64,000 nt of DNA from Mesorhizobium sp. (GTDB taxonomy: Bacteria; Pseudomonadota; Alphaproteobacteria; Rhizobiales; Rhizobiaceae): the NCBI RefSeq assembly GCF_004962245.1, contig NZ_SUHQ01000015.1, positions 62,001-126,000 on the forward strand, written 5' to 3'. The notes beneath the pieces were generated by a model, which did no database searches, had not been told where the DNA came from, and was given only the letters and a program-made list of their open reading frames with translations. How positions within the stretch are numbered: position 1 is the stretch's first letter; each line of letters opens with the position of its first letter. Position numbers and translations under genes: made by a program. This document shows, piece after piece, positions 33,285 through 42,132 of this stretch.

Positions 33285-35306
33285 ATGGCTCTCCTTCCCG
33301 ACTTCGCCGCCGCCACGTTCGGCAATTCCACGAATATCGACAACACGTTCTTCCCGCTGCCCGGCGGCACCATCAACAGCTACGGCGCCGCGCTTATCGA
33401 TCCCGAGACCGGCGAAGAGGAGACGGAGCGCAACGATCACTTCACCACGTTCGAGACGAAGATGATCGAGGGCGTCGAGACGGTCGTCGTCCGCGATACG
33501 GCCTATGCTGACGGCGTTCTCGTCGAGGACACACTCGACTGGTACGCGCAGGACGATGAAGGCAACGTCTGGTATCTGGGCGAGATCGCGACGAACTACA
33601 ACTACAACGACGAGGGCGAGTTCATCGGTACCGACTTCGGCGGATCGTGGGAGGCGGGCGTAGATGGGGCCGCGCCGGGATGGATCATGCGCACGGCACC
33701 GGTGCCGGGCGACAGCTATTTCCAGGAGTTCTACGCCGGCGTGGCGGAGGATGAAGGCCAGGTGATCGCGACCGGCCTCACTGTCGAGACCGACTTCGGC
33801 TCTTTTGACGGCGTCGTGAAGATCCTCGATACTTCGGGTCTGGAGCCCGGCGTGGGCGCCTACAAATACTTCGCGCCCAGCATCGGCCTGGTGTTGGAGG
33901 AGGAGGTGGTGCTCTCGGAGGATGAGCCTGAGCTCGTCATCGAGATCAAGAACAGGCGCGAGGTCGACGTCTCCGCCCCTGTCGATCCGACGGAGCTCGC
34001 CTTCGCGGGGGACGGCACTGCCAAGACCATCACCTTCCTCAGCGAGGACGCGAGCACCAACGGCGCGATCGGCGCCTATACCTTCGACACGGCGACGGGC
34101 GAGATCGGCGAGGCGCGCATCCTCTTTGCCGACACCGAGGATGTAAAGGCCGGCGCCAAGGCGACGATGACGGTCGCGGCCGGGCAGTCGCTCGGCCTGT
34201 TCCTCATCCCGGATGTCGAGGAGCTCGGCCTCGAGCTCGAGGACTACGCAGACGGCGGCCTCTTCTTCCGCAACTTCACCTCGGGCGATGTCGCCGACGT
34301 TTACGACGGCGACGACGCGACGACCTACACGCCGGGCCCGGCCACCATCTACGACCGGGTGGCGCCGGTCGTCACCGATGCCGACGGCAACCTGCTGCCG
34401 ATCCGGGCGTTCCACTCGGTCGGCAACCGCGACGGCTTCAATTTCCTGAACCCTGTGGCCGGCGAGAACGCCCTTGCAAGCGATATCGACGACGGCCTCG
34501 CCGGGGTCGAGGTGGTGAGCTTCGAGGATGGCCTGGCCAGCACCGAGGACTTCGACGGCGACTTCGACGATGCTTTCGTTGCCGTCAGCGATGCGTCGCT
34601 CAGCGGCGAGACAGTCAATGCCCTGGTTGAAGCAACCGGCATCAGCCGGCGGGTCGGCACGGACGGCCCGGATCGGCTGGTCGGAACCGAGGAGGACGAT
34701 CAGCTCATCGCGCTTGACGGCAATGACGTGATCCGGGGTCGCGGCGGTGACGACCAGATCGAGACCGGCGACGGCAATGACCGTGCATATGGCGGCGGAG
34801 GGGATGACGAGATCTCCGGCGAGGAGGGGCACGACCGGCTGTTCGGCGGCAAGGGAGACGACGAGATCGATGGCGACGAGGGCCGCGACAGGATCCAGGG
34901 CGGTGCGGGCGATGACGAACTCGCGGGTGGCGAGGGCAACGACCGGCTCTGCGGCGGCGATGGCTTCGACGAGATCAAGGGCGGTGAAGGCGATGATCGG
35001 CTCCTGGCCGGCGGCGACGGCGCGCGGATGTCCGGCGGCGCGGACGACGATACCCTCTTCGGCGAGGCCGGCGCCGAGGACGTCTTTGTCTTCGACCTGA
35101 TACCTTTCGGCAGTGACCTGATCCGGGGCTTCGAGAACGGCGCCGATCGCATCGAGATCGCGACCTATACGGGCGTCGAGAGCTTCGAGGACGTCGCCGT
35201 CACGCAGGACGGACGGTCGACCGTGCTGAGCTTCGCGGAGGGAATCGTAGAGATCGCCAATTTCGACTCCGGGCTGATCGATGCCTCCGATTTCTTCTTC
35301 GTCTGA
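33285..35306 (+). CDS. Secreted DUF4114/RTX calcium-binding protein
   Basis: A 673-residue, very acidic protein without an N-terminal signal peptide, consistent with type I secretion by a C-terminal signal. Three parts are visible. Residues about 1-225 contain GSFDGVVKILDTSGLEPG...SIGLVLEEE, a segment common in secreted calcium-binding proteins. Residues about 240-445 look like DUF4114 (LGLFLIP, FEDG...DFDDAFVAV). Residues about 457-595 hold many GGxGxDxxx repeats, ending in VFVFD and GFENGADRIEIA. No ABC/MFP secretion genes are near. Isolated between two gene-poor stretches, it may be an acquired gene. Substrate or target unknown. Confidence 0.85.
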   Translation: MALLPDFAAATFGNSTNIDNTFFPLPGGTINSYGAALIDPETGEEETERNDHFTTFETKMIEGVETVVVRDTAYADGVLVEDTLDWYAQDDEGNVWYLGEIATNYNYNDEGEFIGTDFGGSWEAGVDGAAPGWIMRTAPVPGDSYFQEFYAGVAEDEGQVIATGLTVETDFGSFDGVVKILDTSGLEPGVGAYKYFAPSIGLVLEEEVVLSEDEPELVIEIKNRREVDVSAPVDPTELAFAGDGTAKTITFLSEDASTNGAIGAYTFDTATGEIGEARILFADTEDVKAGAKATMTVAAGQSLGLFLIPDVEELGLELEDYADGGLFFRNFTSGDVADVYDGDDATTYTPGPATIYDRVAPVVTDADGNLLPIRAFHSVGNRDGFNFLNPVAGENALASDIDDGLAGVEVVSFEDGLASTEDFDGDFDDAFVAVSDASLSGETVNALVEATGISRRVGTDGPDRLVGTEEDDQLIALDGNDVIRGRGGDDQIETGDGNDRAYGGGGDDEISGEEGHDRLFGGKGDDEIDGDEGRDRIQGGAGDDELAGGEGNDRLCGGDGFDEIKGGEGDDRLLAGGDGARMSGGADDDTLFGEAGAEDVFVFDLIPFGSDLIRGFENGADRIEIATYTGVESFEDVAVTQDGRSTVLSFAEGIVEIANFDSGLIDASDFFFV

Positions 35307-35316
35307 CGCGCGGGCG

Positions 35317-35341
35317 GGGCGCGGTCTCCCTGGCCGCGCCC
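35317..35341 (+). terminator. Terminator-like hairpin after the RTX gene
   Basis: 8-base arms GGGCGCGG and CCGCGCCC followed by TTGTCTCG, 10 bases after the stop codon. Plausible but the T-run is short. Confidence 0.5.
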
Positions 35342-35739
35342 TTGTCTCGCCGATTGGTCAAACGGTACTTGCTCTGCAGTCATTGGCGTTAACCCTGCGA
35401 CACTTCACTCGAAAATGAATCCCGTGGCCGAAGGGCCTGCAGCACAATGGCAGGCGGCGCCAATGAGCGGCCTTTTCCGAGGAATCTCATGACGCGCAAG
35501 CACGCAGTGCCAGCCGCCCAACCAGAAGAAGCCGGTGCGGCCACGCGAACGCATGACAAACGTCAGCTCACGGCCCCATTCCGGACCACTGCGCATGCGA
35601 CGGCCAATGTCGCGTACGGGTCAGGGCTTGCCTTGGACGTCCTCCGAACGAAGGGCAGACAAAGGATCGTGAGCCGAAATTCAACTAAGGCACTACCCCG
35701 CCACTTGACGAAAGGTCGATCGCGCGCAAAACTGCTAAG
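35342..35739. other. 398-base intergenic region with no convincing gene
   Basis: Short open frames exist on both strands (for example 35405-35596 on the minus strand) but none shows a plausible start or family. No repeat recognised. The operon promoter for the regulator gene must lie at the right end. Confidence 0.45.
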
Positions 35740-35750
35740 ATGTCAGACCA
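35740..35750 (+). promoter_or_regulatory. Possible FadR-type operator upstream of the GntR gene
   Basis: ATGTCAGACCA matches five of six fixed positions of the FadR-subfamily pattern TNGTNNNACNA, 20 bases before the ATG. Autoregulation is typical for such proteins; here it is inferred. Confidence 0.4.
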
Positions 35751-35769
35751 ATTTTGGATATAGGTGCCC

Positions 35770-36510
35770 ATGCGAGCGCGCGGCGAACGGCCCGGAGCAC
35801 CTGCCACGCGTGTGGCAATTGCCACGCTCCCGCCGCAGGACCGCGGCAAACAGGTTATGGAAGCGCTGGCCGACTACGTCGAGCGCGCCGCGCTGAAAAG
35901 CGGTGACCGGCTTCCGACCGAACGCGAATTGATGGCCGCGCTTTCCGTCGGGCGTTCGACGATACGGGAGGCGATGGGGCGTTTCGAAGCGCTCGGCGTC
36001 ACCGAGACCCGCAAAGGCAGCGGCACCTATCTGCTCAAGCCGATATCCGCCGGCACCATCCATCTGCCGTTGTCGCTCGATACGGCGGAGCTGCGCGACG
36101 GTCTCTTGCACACCCTCGAGGTGCGTCGCGGCATCGAGGCCGAGGCAAGCATGGTCGCGGCGCGGCGGCGCACGGCCGACGATCTGCGGACGATCGAGGA
36201 AAAGCTCATCGAGATGGAGCGCGTCCATCTCGCCACCGGCACGTCGGGTCCGGAAGACCTGGCCTTTCACCTGGCCATCTATGACGCCACCCACAACCCG
36301 CTTTTCCGGCAGCTCCTGGGGCAGATGCGCGAAGCGTTCGAGCGCTTCTGGGACCATCCGTTCGACCGCCAGGATTTCGCGCGGCGATCGTTCCCGCATC
36401 ACCGCGAGCTGTTCGATGCCATCGTCGCCAGGGACGCGGAACTGGCGCGCGGAAGAACGCTGAAGATCCTCGAGGTCGTGGAAGAGGATATCGAGGAAAT
36501 GTCGAAATGA
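35770..36510 (+). CDS. FadR-subfamily GntR transcriptional regulator
   Basis: A 246-residue regulator with an N-terminal winged helix (GDRLPTERELMAALSVGRSTIREAMGRFEALG, about residues 43-75) and a C-terminal all-helical FCD domain with metal-ligand positions in AFHLAIYDATHN and FPHHRELFDAI. The stop overlaps the next gene's start (ATGA), so it is cotranscribed with the PLP enzyme and ABC importer it presumably controls. Start at the ATG (35770); a GTG two codons earlier is in frame. Confidence 0.9.
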   Translation: MRARGERPGAPATRVAIATLPPQDRGKQVMEALADYVERAALKSGDRLPTERELMAALSVGRSTIREAMGRFEALGVTETRKGSGTYLLKPISAGTIHLPLSLDTAELRDGLLHTLEVRRGIEAEASMVAARRRTADDLRTIEEKLIEMERVHLATGTSGPEDLAFHLAIYDATHNPLFRQLLGQMREAFERFWDHPFDRQDFARRSFPHHRELFDAIVARDAELARGRTLKILEVVEEDIEEMSK

Positions 36511-37682
36511 ACGGTCCCGATTTTTTCGACCAGGCATCGCTGATCGCTGCGCATGACGAGGGCAACGCCTTCGATGCCGTCGTGCCGCCGATCGTGCAGA
36601 CCTCGCTCTTCACCTTCCCGAGCTACGACGAGATGCTCGAGACATACCGCGGCGAGAAAGTGCGGCCGACCTACACGCGTGGGCTAAACCCGACCGTTCG
36701 CATGTTCGAGGAAATGCTGGCAAAGCTGGAAGGCGCCGAGGACGCCATCGGGTTCGCGAGCGGCATGTCCGCCATCTCGTCGGCCGTGCTGAGCTTCGTC
36801 GAGCCGGGCGACCGCATCGTCGCGGTCAGGCATATCTACCCGGACGCGTTCCGGCTGTTCGGGACGCTGCTTGCGCGGATGCGCATCGAGGTGACCTATG
36901 TCGACGGCCGTGACGAGGCGGCTGTCGCGAGCGCCCTGCCTGGCGCCAAGCTGTTCTATATGGAAAGCCCGACCAGCTGGGTCATGGAAACGCATGACAT
37001 CGGTGCGCTCGCTGCGCTGGCGAAGTCCCGTGGCATCCCGACCATCATCGACAACAGCTGGGCTAGCCCGGTCTTCCAGCGGCCACTGTCGCTCGGCGTC
37101 GACGTTGTGGTCCACTCCGCGTCCAAGTATCTGGGCGGCCACAGCGATGTCGTGGCCGGCGTGGTCGCGGGCTCGAAGGACCTGATCGGCCGCATCCGTG
37201 GTGAAGCCTATCCATATCTCGGCGGCAAGCTGTCGCCATTCGATGCCTGGCTCCTGATCCGTGGCTTGCGCACGCTGCCGATCCGCATGCGAGCGCATCA
37301 GGCGTCCGGCCTAGAAATCGCACGACGCCTGCAGGACCATCCGATCGTCGAGAAGGTCTGCCATCCGGGGCTGGCCAACCGGCTTCCCGCGGGGCTCACC
37401 GGTACGTCCGGGCTGTTCTCATTTGTCTTCCGCGACGGCATCGACATCCGGACGTTTGCCGACCGTCTCAAGCTGTTCAAGCTTGGCGTGTCCTGGGGCG
37501 GCCATGAAAGCCTCATCGTGCCGGGCGAGGTCGTGCTGCAGCAGAAGGCCCAACCCAATTCCGCGCTGGCGTTCCGCGTCCATCCGCGGTCCGTGCGTCT
37601 CCATATCGGCCTTGAGGGAACCGAGGCGCTGTGGAGTGACCTGGAAGCGGCGATTACAGCCGCTTCCGAAGAAAAGACCTGA
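36507..37682 (+). CDS. Cys/Met-metabolism PLP-dependent enzyme (trans-sulfuration family)
   Basis: A 391-residue fold-type I PLP enzyme of the cystathionine beta-lyase/gamma-synthase family. PLP-lysine Lys207 sits in HSASKYLGGHSD, the phosphate-binding YTRGLNPT is at 56-63, and D182 in the TIIDNSW segment would pair with the PLP nitrogen. The reaction (lyase, synthase or amino-acid elimination) cannot be assigned. It is translationally coupled to the GntR gene and precedes an ABC importer, so it probably degrades the imported compound or a derivative. Confidence 0.9.
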   Translation: MNGPDFFDQASLIAAHDEGNAFDAVVPPIVQTSLFTFPSYDEMLETYRGEKVRPTYTRGLNPTVRMFEEMLAKLEGAEDAIGFASGMSAISSAVLSFVEPGDRIVAVRHIYPDAFRLFGTLLARMRIEVTYVDGRDEAAVASALPGAKLFYMESPTSWVMETHDIGALAALAKSRGIPTIIDNSWASPVFQRPLSLGVDVVVHSASKYLGGHSDVVAGVVAGSKDLIGRIRGEAYPYLGGKLSPFDAWLLIRGLRTLPIRMRAHQASGLEIARRLQDHPIVEKVCHPGLANRLPAGLTGTSGLFSFVFRDGIDIRTFADRLKLFKLGVSWGGHESLIVPGEVVLQQKAQPNSALAFRVHPRSVRLHIGLEGTEALWSDLEAAITAASEEKT

Positions 37683-37709
37683 AGCAACCAGACAAGAAGG
37701 GAACGGAAA

Positions 37710-38969
37710 ATGAAGAAGCTTCTTATCGCCGCATTCGCCACCGTACTGATGTCGGGTACTGCACTCGCTGACACGACGCTGAAGCTCGTGGAGGTGATCA
37801 CCAGCCCCGAGCGCACTGAAACGCTGAAGTCGATCGTCTCCAAATTCGAGGCCGCCAACCCGGGCACGAAAGTCGAGGTCATCTCGCTGCCCTGGGGTGA
37901 GGCGTTCCAGAAATTCGCGACCATGGTGTCCGCCGGCGAAATCCCCGACGTCATGGAGATGCCGGACACGTGGCTGTCGCTGTATGCCAACAACGGCCTT
38001 CTCGAAAGCCTCGAGCCTTACCTTGCCAAGTGGGAGCACACCTCGGGCCTCACCGATCGCGCGCTCGAGCTCGGCCGCGACGTGAACAACACTGCCTACA
38101 TGCTGCCCTATGGCTTCTATCTCCGGGCGATGTTCTACAACAAGAAGCTGTTCCAGGAGGCTGGTGTCGCCGAGCCGCCCAAGACGATGGATGAGTTCGT
38201 GGCGGCGTCGGAGAAAGTCTCCAAGCTCCCGGGCAAATACGGCTACTGCCTGCGCGGCGGGCCGGGCGGCCTCAACGGCTGGATGATGTTCGGCGCAACG
38301 ATGGCCGGGTCCAACAAATTCTTCAACGACGACGGCACCTCGACCATGAACAGCGAAGGCTGGGTCAAGGGACTGACCTGGGTCGTCGATCTCTACAAGA
38401 AGGGATTGGCACCGAAGGACAGCGTCAACTGGGGCTTCAACGAAATCGTCGCCGGTTTCTACACCGGCACCTGCGCAATGCTCGATCAGGATCCGGACGC
38501 GCTGATCGCAATCGCCGAGCGGATGAAGCCGGAAGACTACGGCGTCATGACCATGCCGAAGGGGCCGGACGGCAAGACGTTTCCGACCATCGGCTACGCC
38601 GGTTGGTCGATGATGGCGGCCAGCCAGAACAAGGACCTCTCCTGGAAGCTGATCGAAACGCTCGAAGGGCCCGAAGGCAATGTCGAGTGGAACAAGCGCA
38701 CCGGAGCGCTGCCGGTTCACAAGTCCGCCGAAAAGGATCCCTTCTACGCAAGCGAGCAGTTCAAGGGTTGGTTCGCCGAACTCGAGGACAAGGATGCGGT
38801 GCCGACAGTCATGCCGACCTATCTCGAGGAGTTCGCCTTCTTCAAGGACTCGATGGTCATCAAGACCAGTCAACAGGCACTGCTCGGCGATATTACGCCC
38901 GAGGAAATGGCCAACCAGTGGGCCGACTATCTGACCAAGGCGCAGCAGAAATTCCTGGCCAAGAAATAA
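37710..38969 (+). CDS. ABC transporter periplasmic substrate-binding protein (CUT1 type)
   Basis: A 419-residue extracytoplasmic binding protein. The signal peptide covers residues 1-20 (MKKLLIAAFATVL...ALA), followed by a family 1 sugar-binding fold (EAANPGTKVEVISLPWGEAFQKF). CUT1 systems usually import di- or oligosaccharides or polyols, but pairing with a Cys/Met PLP enzyme leaves the ligand open. It lies 27 bases after the PLP gene; a strong hairpin follows its stop. Confidence 0.93.
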   Translation: MKKLLIAAFATVLMSGTALADTTLKLVEVITSPERTETLKSIVSKFEAANPGTKVEVISLPWGEAFQKFATMVSAGEIPDVMEMPDTWLSLYANNGLLESLEPYLAKWEHTSGLTDRALELGRDVNNTAYMLPYGFYLRAMFYNKKLFQEAGVAEPPKTMDEFVAASEKVSKLPGKYGYCLRGGPGGLNGWMMFGATMAGSNKFFNDDGTSTMNSEGWVKGLTWVVDLYKKGLAPKDSVNWGFNEIVAGFYTGTCAMLDQDPDALIAIAERMKPEDYGVMTMPKGPDGKTFPTIGYAGWSMMAASQNKDLSWKLIETLEGPEGNVEWNKRTGALPVHKSAEKDPFYASEQFKGWFAELEDKDAVPTVMPTYLEEFAFFKDSMVIKTSQQALLGDITPEEMANQWADYLTKAQQKFLAKK

Positions 38970-38984
38970 ACGGCGAACCGCGAG

Positions 38985-39017
38985 CATCGGAGCCGCCCAT
39001 CGCGGGTGGCTCCGATG
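38985..39017 (+). other. Intercistronic hairpin between binding protein and first permease
   Basis: Arms CATCGGAGCCGCCC (38985-38998) and GGGTGGCTCCGATG (39004-39017) form a 14-base stem with one G-U pair and a 5-base loop. No T-run follows. Such hairpins often protect the binding-protein mRNA so that it outnumbers the membrane subunits. The ATG at 39015 is inside the stem, arguing against its use as a start. Confidence 0.75.
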
Positions 39018-39056
39018 GATCTCGTCCATGGCCAATTGGAACGAAAGCGTTACCTG

Positions 39057-39992
39057 ATGGTTTTTGACGCCACCGCCGGGCTACCGGAATCGCGCCGCCG
39101 GTCGCTGATCGAACGGATCACGCGCCGTGCCGAGCCATATCTTTACACCGCCCCGGCACTGATCCTGATCGTCACCATCATGCTGGCGCCACTGGTGCTT
39201 GGCCTGTCCTACGCTTTCCGCGACGTGCATTTGCTCAATCCCTTCTCTGGTGGATATGTCGGGCTCGATCATTTTCGTACCCTTTATGGCGACGACAATT
39301 TCTATCGGGCGCTGCGCAACACGCTGTGGTGGACCGGTGCGTCCGTCTTCCTGCAATTCGTGTTCGGCCTGATCCTGGCGCTGCTGCTCGACCGGCCGTT
39401 TGCCGGCCGCGCCATCGCGCAGGCGCTGGTGTTCCTGCCCTGGGCGGTGCCGACCTTCCTCACCGGGCTCAACTGGGCGTGGTTGCTCAATCCTGTCATC
39501 GGGCCGCTGCCGCATTGGCTTTATGCGCTCGGCCTCATGGATGAGCCGGCCAACATCCTCTCCAATCCGCAGCTTGCCATGTGGGGACCGATCATCGCCA
39601 ACGTCTGGTGGGGCATTCCCTTCTTCGCCATCACGCTGCTGGCCGCGCTTCAGGCAATCCCGCGCGACCTCTACGAGGCGGCGGCGATCGACGGTGCCGG
39701 CGCGGTCAGGCGGTTCACGTCGATCACGTTGCCTTTCCTTGCGCCGACCATTGCGATCACCGTGCTTTTGCGCACCGTCTGGATCTCGAACTTCGCCGAC
39801 CTGATCATCGTGATGACCAATGGCGGCCCCGCCGACCGTACGCAGATCGTCGCGAGCTATATCTTCACGCAGGCTTTCAGGGCACTTGATTTCGGCTACG
39901 CCTCGGCCATTGCGCTGGTGCTGCTCGTGCTGCTGCTCGCCTATTCGATGCTGATCGTCATGCTGCGGCAAGTCCTGATGGATCGCGCCTGA
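39057..39992 (+). CDS. ABC transporter permease (CUT1, MalF-like)
   Basis: A 311-residue membrane protein with six predicted helices. The EAA loop EAAAIDGAGAVRRFTSITLP near residue 225 couples to the ATPase. The ATG at 39057 was chosen over one at 39015 that is buried in the intercistronic hairpin. Confidence 0.92.
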   Translation: MVFDATAGLPESRRRSLIERITRRAEPYLYTAPALILIVTIMLAPLVLGLSYAFRDVHLLNPFSGGYVGLDHFRTLYGDDNFYRALRNTLWWTGASVFLQFVFGLILALLLDRPFAGRAIAQALVFLPWAVPTFLTGLNWAWLLNPVIGPLPHWLYALGLMDEPANILSNPQLAMWGPIIANVWWGIPFFAITLLAALQAIPRDLYEAAAIDGAGAVRRFTSITLPFLAPTIAITVLLRTVWISNFADLIIVMTNGGPADRTQIVASYIFTQAFRALDFGYASAIALVLLVLLLAYSMLIVMLRQVLMDRA

Positions 39993-40010
39993 TGGATCGG
40001 GGATGACCGG

Positions 40011-40844
40011 ATGAACAGGTATTCGATCTACGGCACCGCGCTGCATCGCCTGGCAATCCTCTGCTACGTGGTCTTTGCGCTGTTCCCGCTGTTCTGGCTG
40101 TTGAAAGTATCGGTCACGCCGAACGACCTGCTCTATTCGGAGGGCGTGCGGATGTGGCCGTCGCGGATGAGCTTCGAGCATTTCCGCTTCGTGCTGGCTC
40201 ACAGTGCATTCCCGATCTTCTTCAGGAACAGCATGATCGTTGCCGGCGCAACGGCCGCGATCGTGACGCTGCTCGCGTCTCTCTCCGGCTATGCGCTGTC
40301 GCGCTTCACCTTCCGCGGCAAATACTGGCTGGTCGCACTGATGCTGCTCACGCAGATGTTTCCGTTGGTGATGCTGGTCGCGCCGATCTTCAAGATGCTC
40401 TCGCCGCTCGGGCTGACCAACAGCCTGACCGGGCTGGTGGTCGTCTACACGGCCTTCAACATCCCCTTCGCGACATTCCTGATGCAGTCGTTCTTCGACG
40501 GCATTCCCAAGGAGCTGGAGGAGGCGGCCAAGATCGACGGCGCCACGCAGTTCATGGCGTTTCGCCAGATCATCCTGCCGCTGACGCTGCCGGGTATTGC
40601 CGCGACGCTGGGTTTTGTGTTCACCGCCGCGTGGAGCGAACTGCTGTTCGCGCTGATGCTGATTTCGGGCAACAGCGCCGCAACCTTTCCGGTCGGTCTG
40701 CTCACTTTCGTGTCGAAGTTTTCGGTCGATTTCGGACAGATGATGGCGGCCGGCGTGCTGGCGCTGATCCCCGCCGGCCTCTTCTTCCTGTTCATCCAGC
40801 GCTATCTGGTCCAGGGCCTGACGGCCGGCGCGGTCAAGGGCTGA
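40011..40844 (+). CDS. ABC transporter permease (CUT1, MalG-like)
   Basis: A 277-residue six-helix permease with EEAAKIDGATQFMAFRQIIL as its EAA loop near residue 170. It follows the first permease by 18 bases and precedes the ATPase by 10. Confidence 0.93.
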   Translation: MNRYSIYGTALHRLAILCYVVFALFPLFWLLKVSVTPNDLLYSEGVRMWPSRMSFEHFRFVLAHSAFPIFFRNSMIVAGATAAIVTLLASLSGYALSRFTFRGKYWLVALMLLTQMFPLVMLVAPIFKMLSPLGLTNSLTGLVVVYTAFNIPFATFLMQSFFDGIPKELEEAAKIDGATQFMAFRQIILPLTLPGIAATLGFVFTAAWSELLFALMLISGNSAATFPVGLLTFVSKFSVDFGQMMAAGVLALIPAGLFFLFIQRYLVQGLTAGAVKG

Positions 40845-40854
40845 GGGAGGTTTC

Positions 40855-41949
40855 ATGGCATCGATCGACATCCGCAACGTTCGCAAGAATTTCGGCGTCG
40901 TCTCCGTGCTTCACGGCGTCGACCTGGCGATAGAGAACGGCGAGTTCGTGGTGCTGGTGGGGCCGTCGGGCTGCGGCAAGAGCACTTTGCTTCGCATGAT
41001 CGCCGGGCTCGAGGAGGTGACCGAAGGCGAGATCCGGATCGACGGCACGCGCGTCAATGAACGTGCACCCAAGGACCGCGACATCGCCATGGTGTTCCAG
41101 TCCTACGCGCTCTACCCGCACATGAACGTCGCCGAGAACATGAGTTATGGCCTGCGGATCCGGAAGGCCGCCAGCGAGACGATCGCAGCCGCTGTCGGCA
41201 ACGCGGCCAGGAAGCTTGAGCTGCAGCCGCTGCTCGCACGGCGGCCGAAGGCACTGTCGGGCGGCCAGCGCCAGCGCGTGGCGATGGGCCGCGCGATCGT
41301 GCGGCAGCCCAAGGCATTCCTGTTCGACGAGCCGCTGTCCAATCTCGACGCGCGCTTGCGCGAGCAGATGCGGGCAGAGATCAAGAAGCTGCATCGTGAT
41401 CTCGGCGCGACATCGATCTATGTCACCCACGACCAGATCGAGGCGATGACTTTGGCCGACCGGATCGTCGCCATGCATGAGGGCGTGGTGCAGCAGGTCG
41501 GCAGCCCGCTGGAGCTTTACGACCGCCCGGCCAACCTGTTCGTCGCCGGCTTCATCGGATCACCGGCCATGAATTTTCTGTCGGCACGTTACGAGGTCAG
41601 CGCAGGCACGGCCGGCGCACGACTGCCTGACGGAACGCTGATCGCGCTTTCGTCAGGTTATCAACTGGAGGAAGGCGCGGCGGTGACACTCGGCATCCGG
41701 CCGGAGCATGTCGAGATGTCGCCGGCCTTGGAGGGCAGCCTGAGGGCGACGGTCGACCTGATCGAGCCGACCGGCTTCGGCATCATCCTGCATCTCGGCC
41801 TGCATGGCCTGCCATTCAACGTCTTCACGCTCGACCGGGCCGCGCTGACGGCCGGCCCGACGGTGACGGTGGCTTTCCCGCCGCAACATCTGCATTTGTT
41901 CGATGCGACTGGAAAGCGCGCAGCGAGCCTCCAGCCGGGGAAGAGCTGA
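40855..41949 (+). CDS. ABC transporter ATP-binding protein (UgpC/MalK type)
   Basis: A 364-residue ATPase with Walker A GPSGCGKST (36-44), signature LSGGQRQR, Walker B FLFDEPLSNLDARLR and the C-terminal OB-like regulatory domain (LGIRPEHVE). It would energise the two permeases. Last gene of the GntR-PLP enzyme-SBP-permease-permease-ATPase operon. Confidence 0.95.
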   Translation: MASIDIRNVRKNFGVVSVLHGVDLAIENGEFVVLVGPSGCGKSTLLRMIAGLEEVTEGEIRIDGTRVNERAPKDRDIAMVFQSYALYPHMNVAENMSYGLRIRKAASETIAAAVGNAARKLELQPLLARRPKALSGGQRQRVAMGRAIVRQPKAFLFDEPLSNLDARLREQMRAEIKKLHRDLGATSIYVTHDQIEAMTLADRIVAMHEGVVQQVGSPLELYDRPANLFVAGFIGSPAMNFLSARYEVSAGTAGARLPDGTLIALSSGYQLEEGAAVTLGIRPEHVEMSPALEGSLRATVDLIEPTGFGIILHLGLHGLPFNVFTLDRAALTAGPTVTVAFPPQHLHLFDATGKRAASLQPGKS

Positions 41950-41975
41950 CCCTCCTTTCGGTCGCTCGGGTCATT

Positions 41976-42018
41976 CGAGCGTTTCCAAAACCGGTTCCCA
42001 CCTTTGGGTCCGATGCTA
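41976..42018 (+). repeat. Dispersed intergenic repeat, module A relative
   Basis: CGAGCGTTTCCAAAACCGG followed by TTCCCACCTTTGGGTCCGATGCT. The AAAACCGGTT...TGGGTC core recurs, inverted, at 32771-32815. Confidence 0.55.
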
Positions 42019-42132
42019 TTGTCTATCTTGGCGCTGCCGAATTCGATAGGACATTCGCTCTCGGCCTCGACACGCTCTTTGGACGAGGTGGAAATGCGCC
42101 AGCGACGGCGCCAATGCTAGGTAGTTGAGCGC

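Noticed and set aside
35405..35596. 63-codon minus-strand open frame upstream of the GntR gene
   Set aside because: No family features, no good ribosome binding site, and it lies in a non-coding gap.
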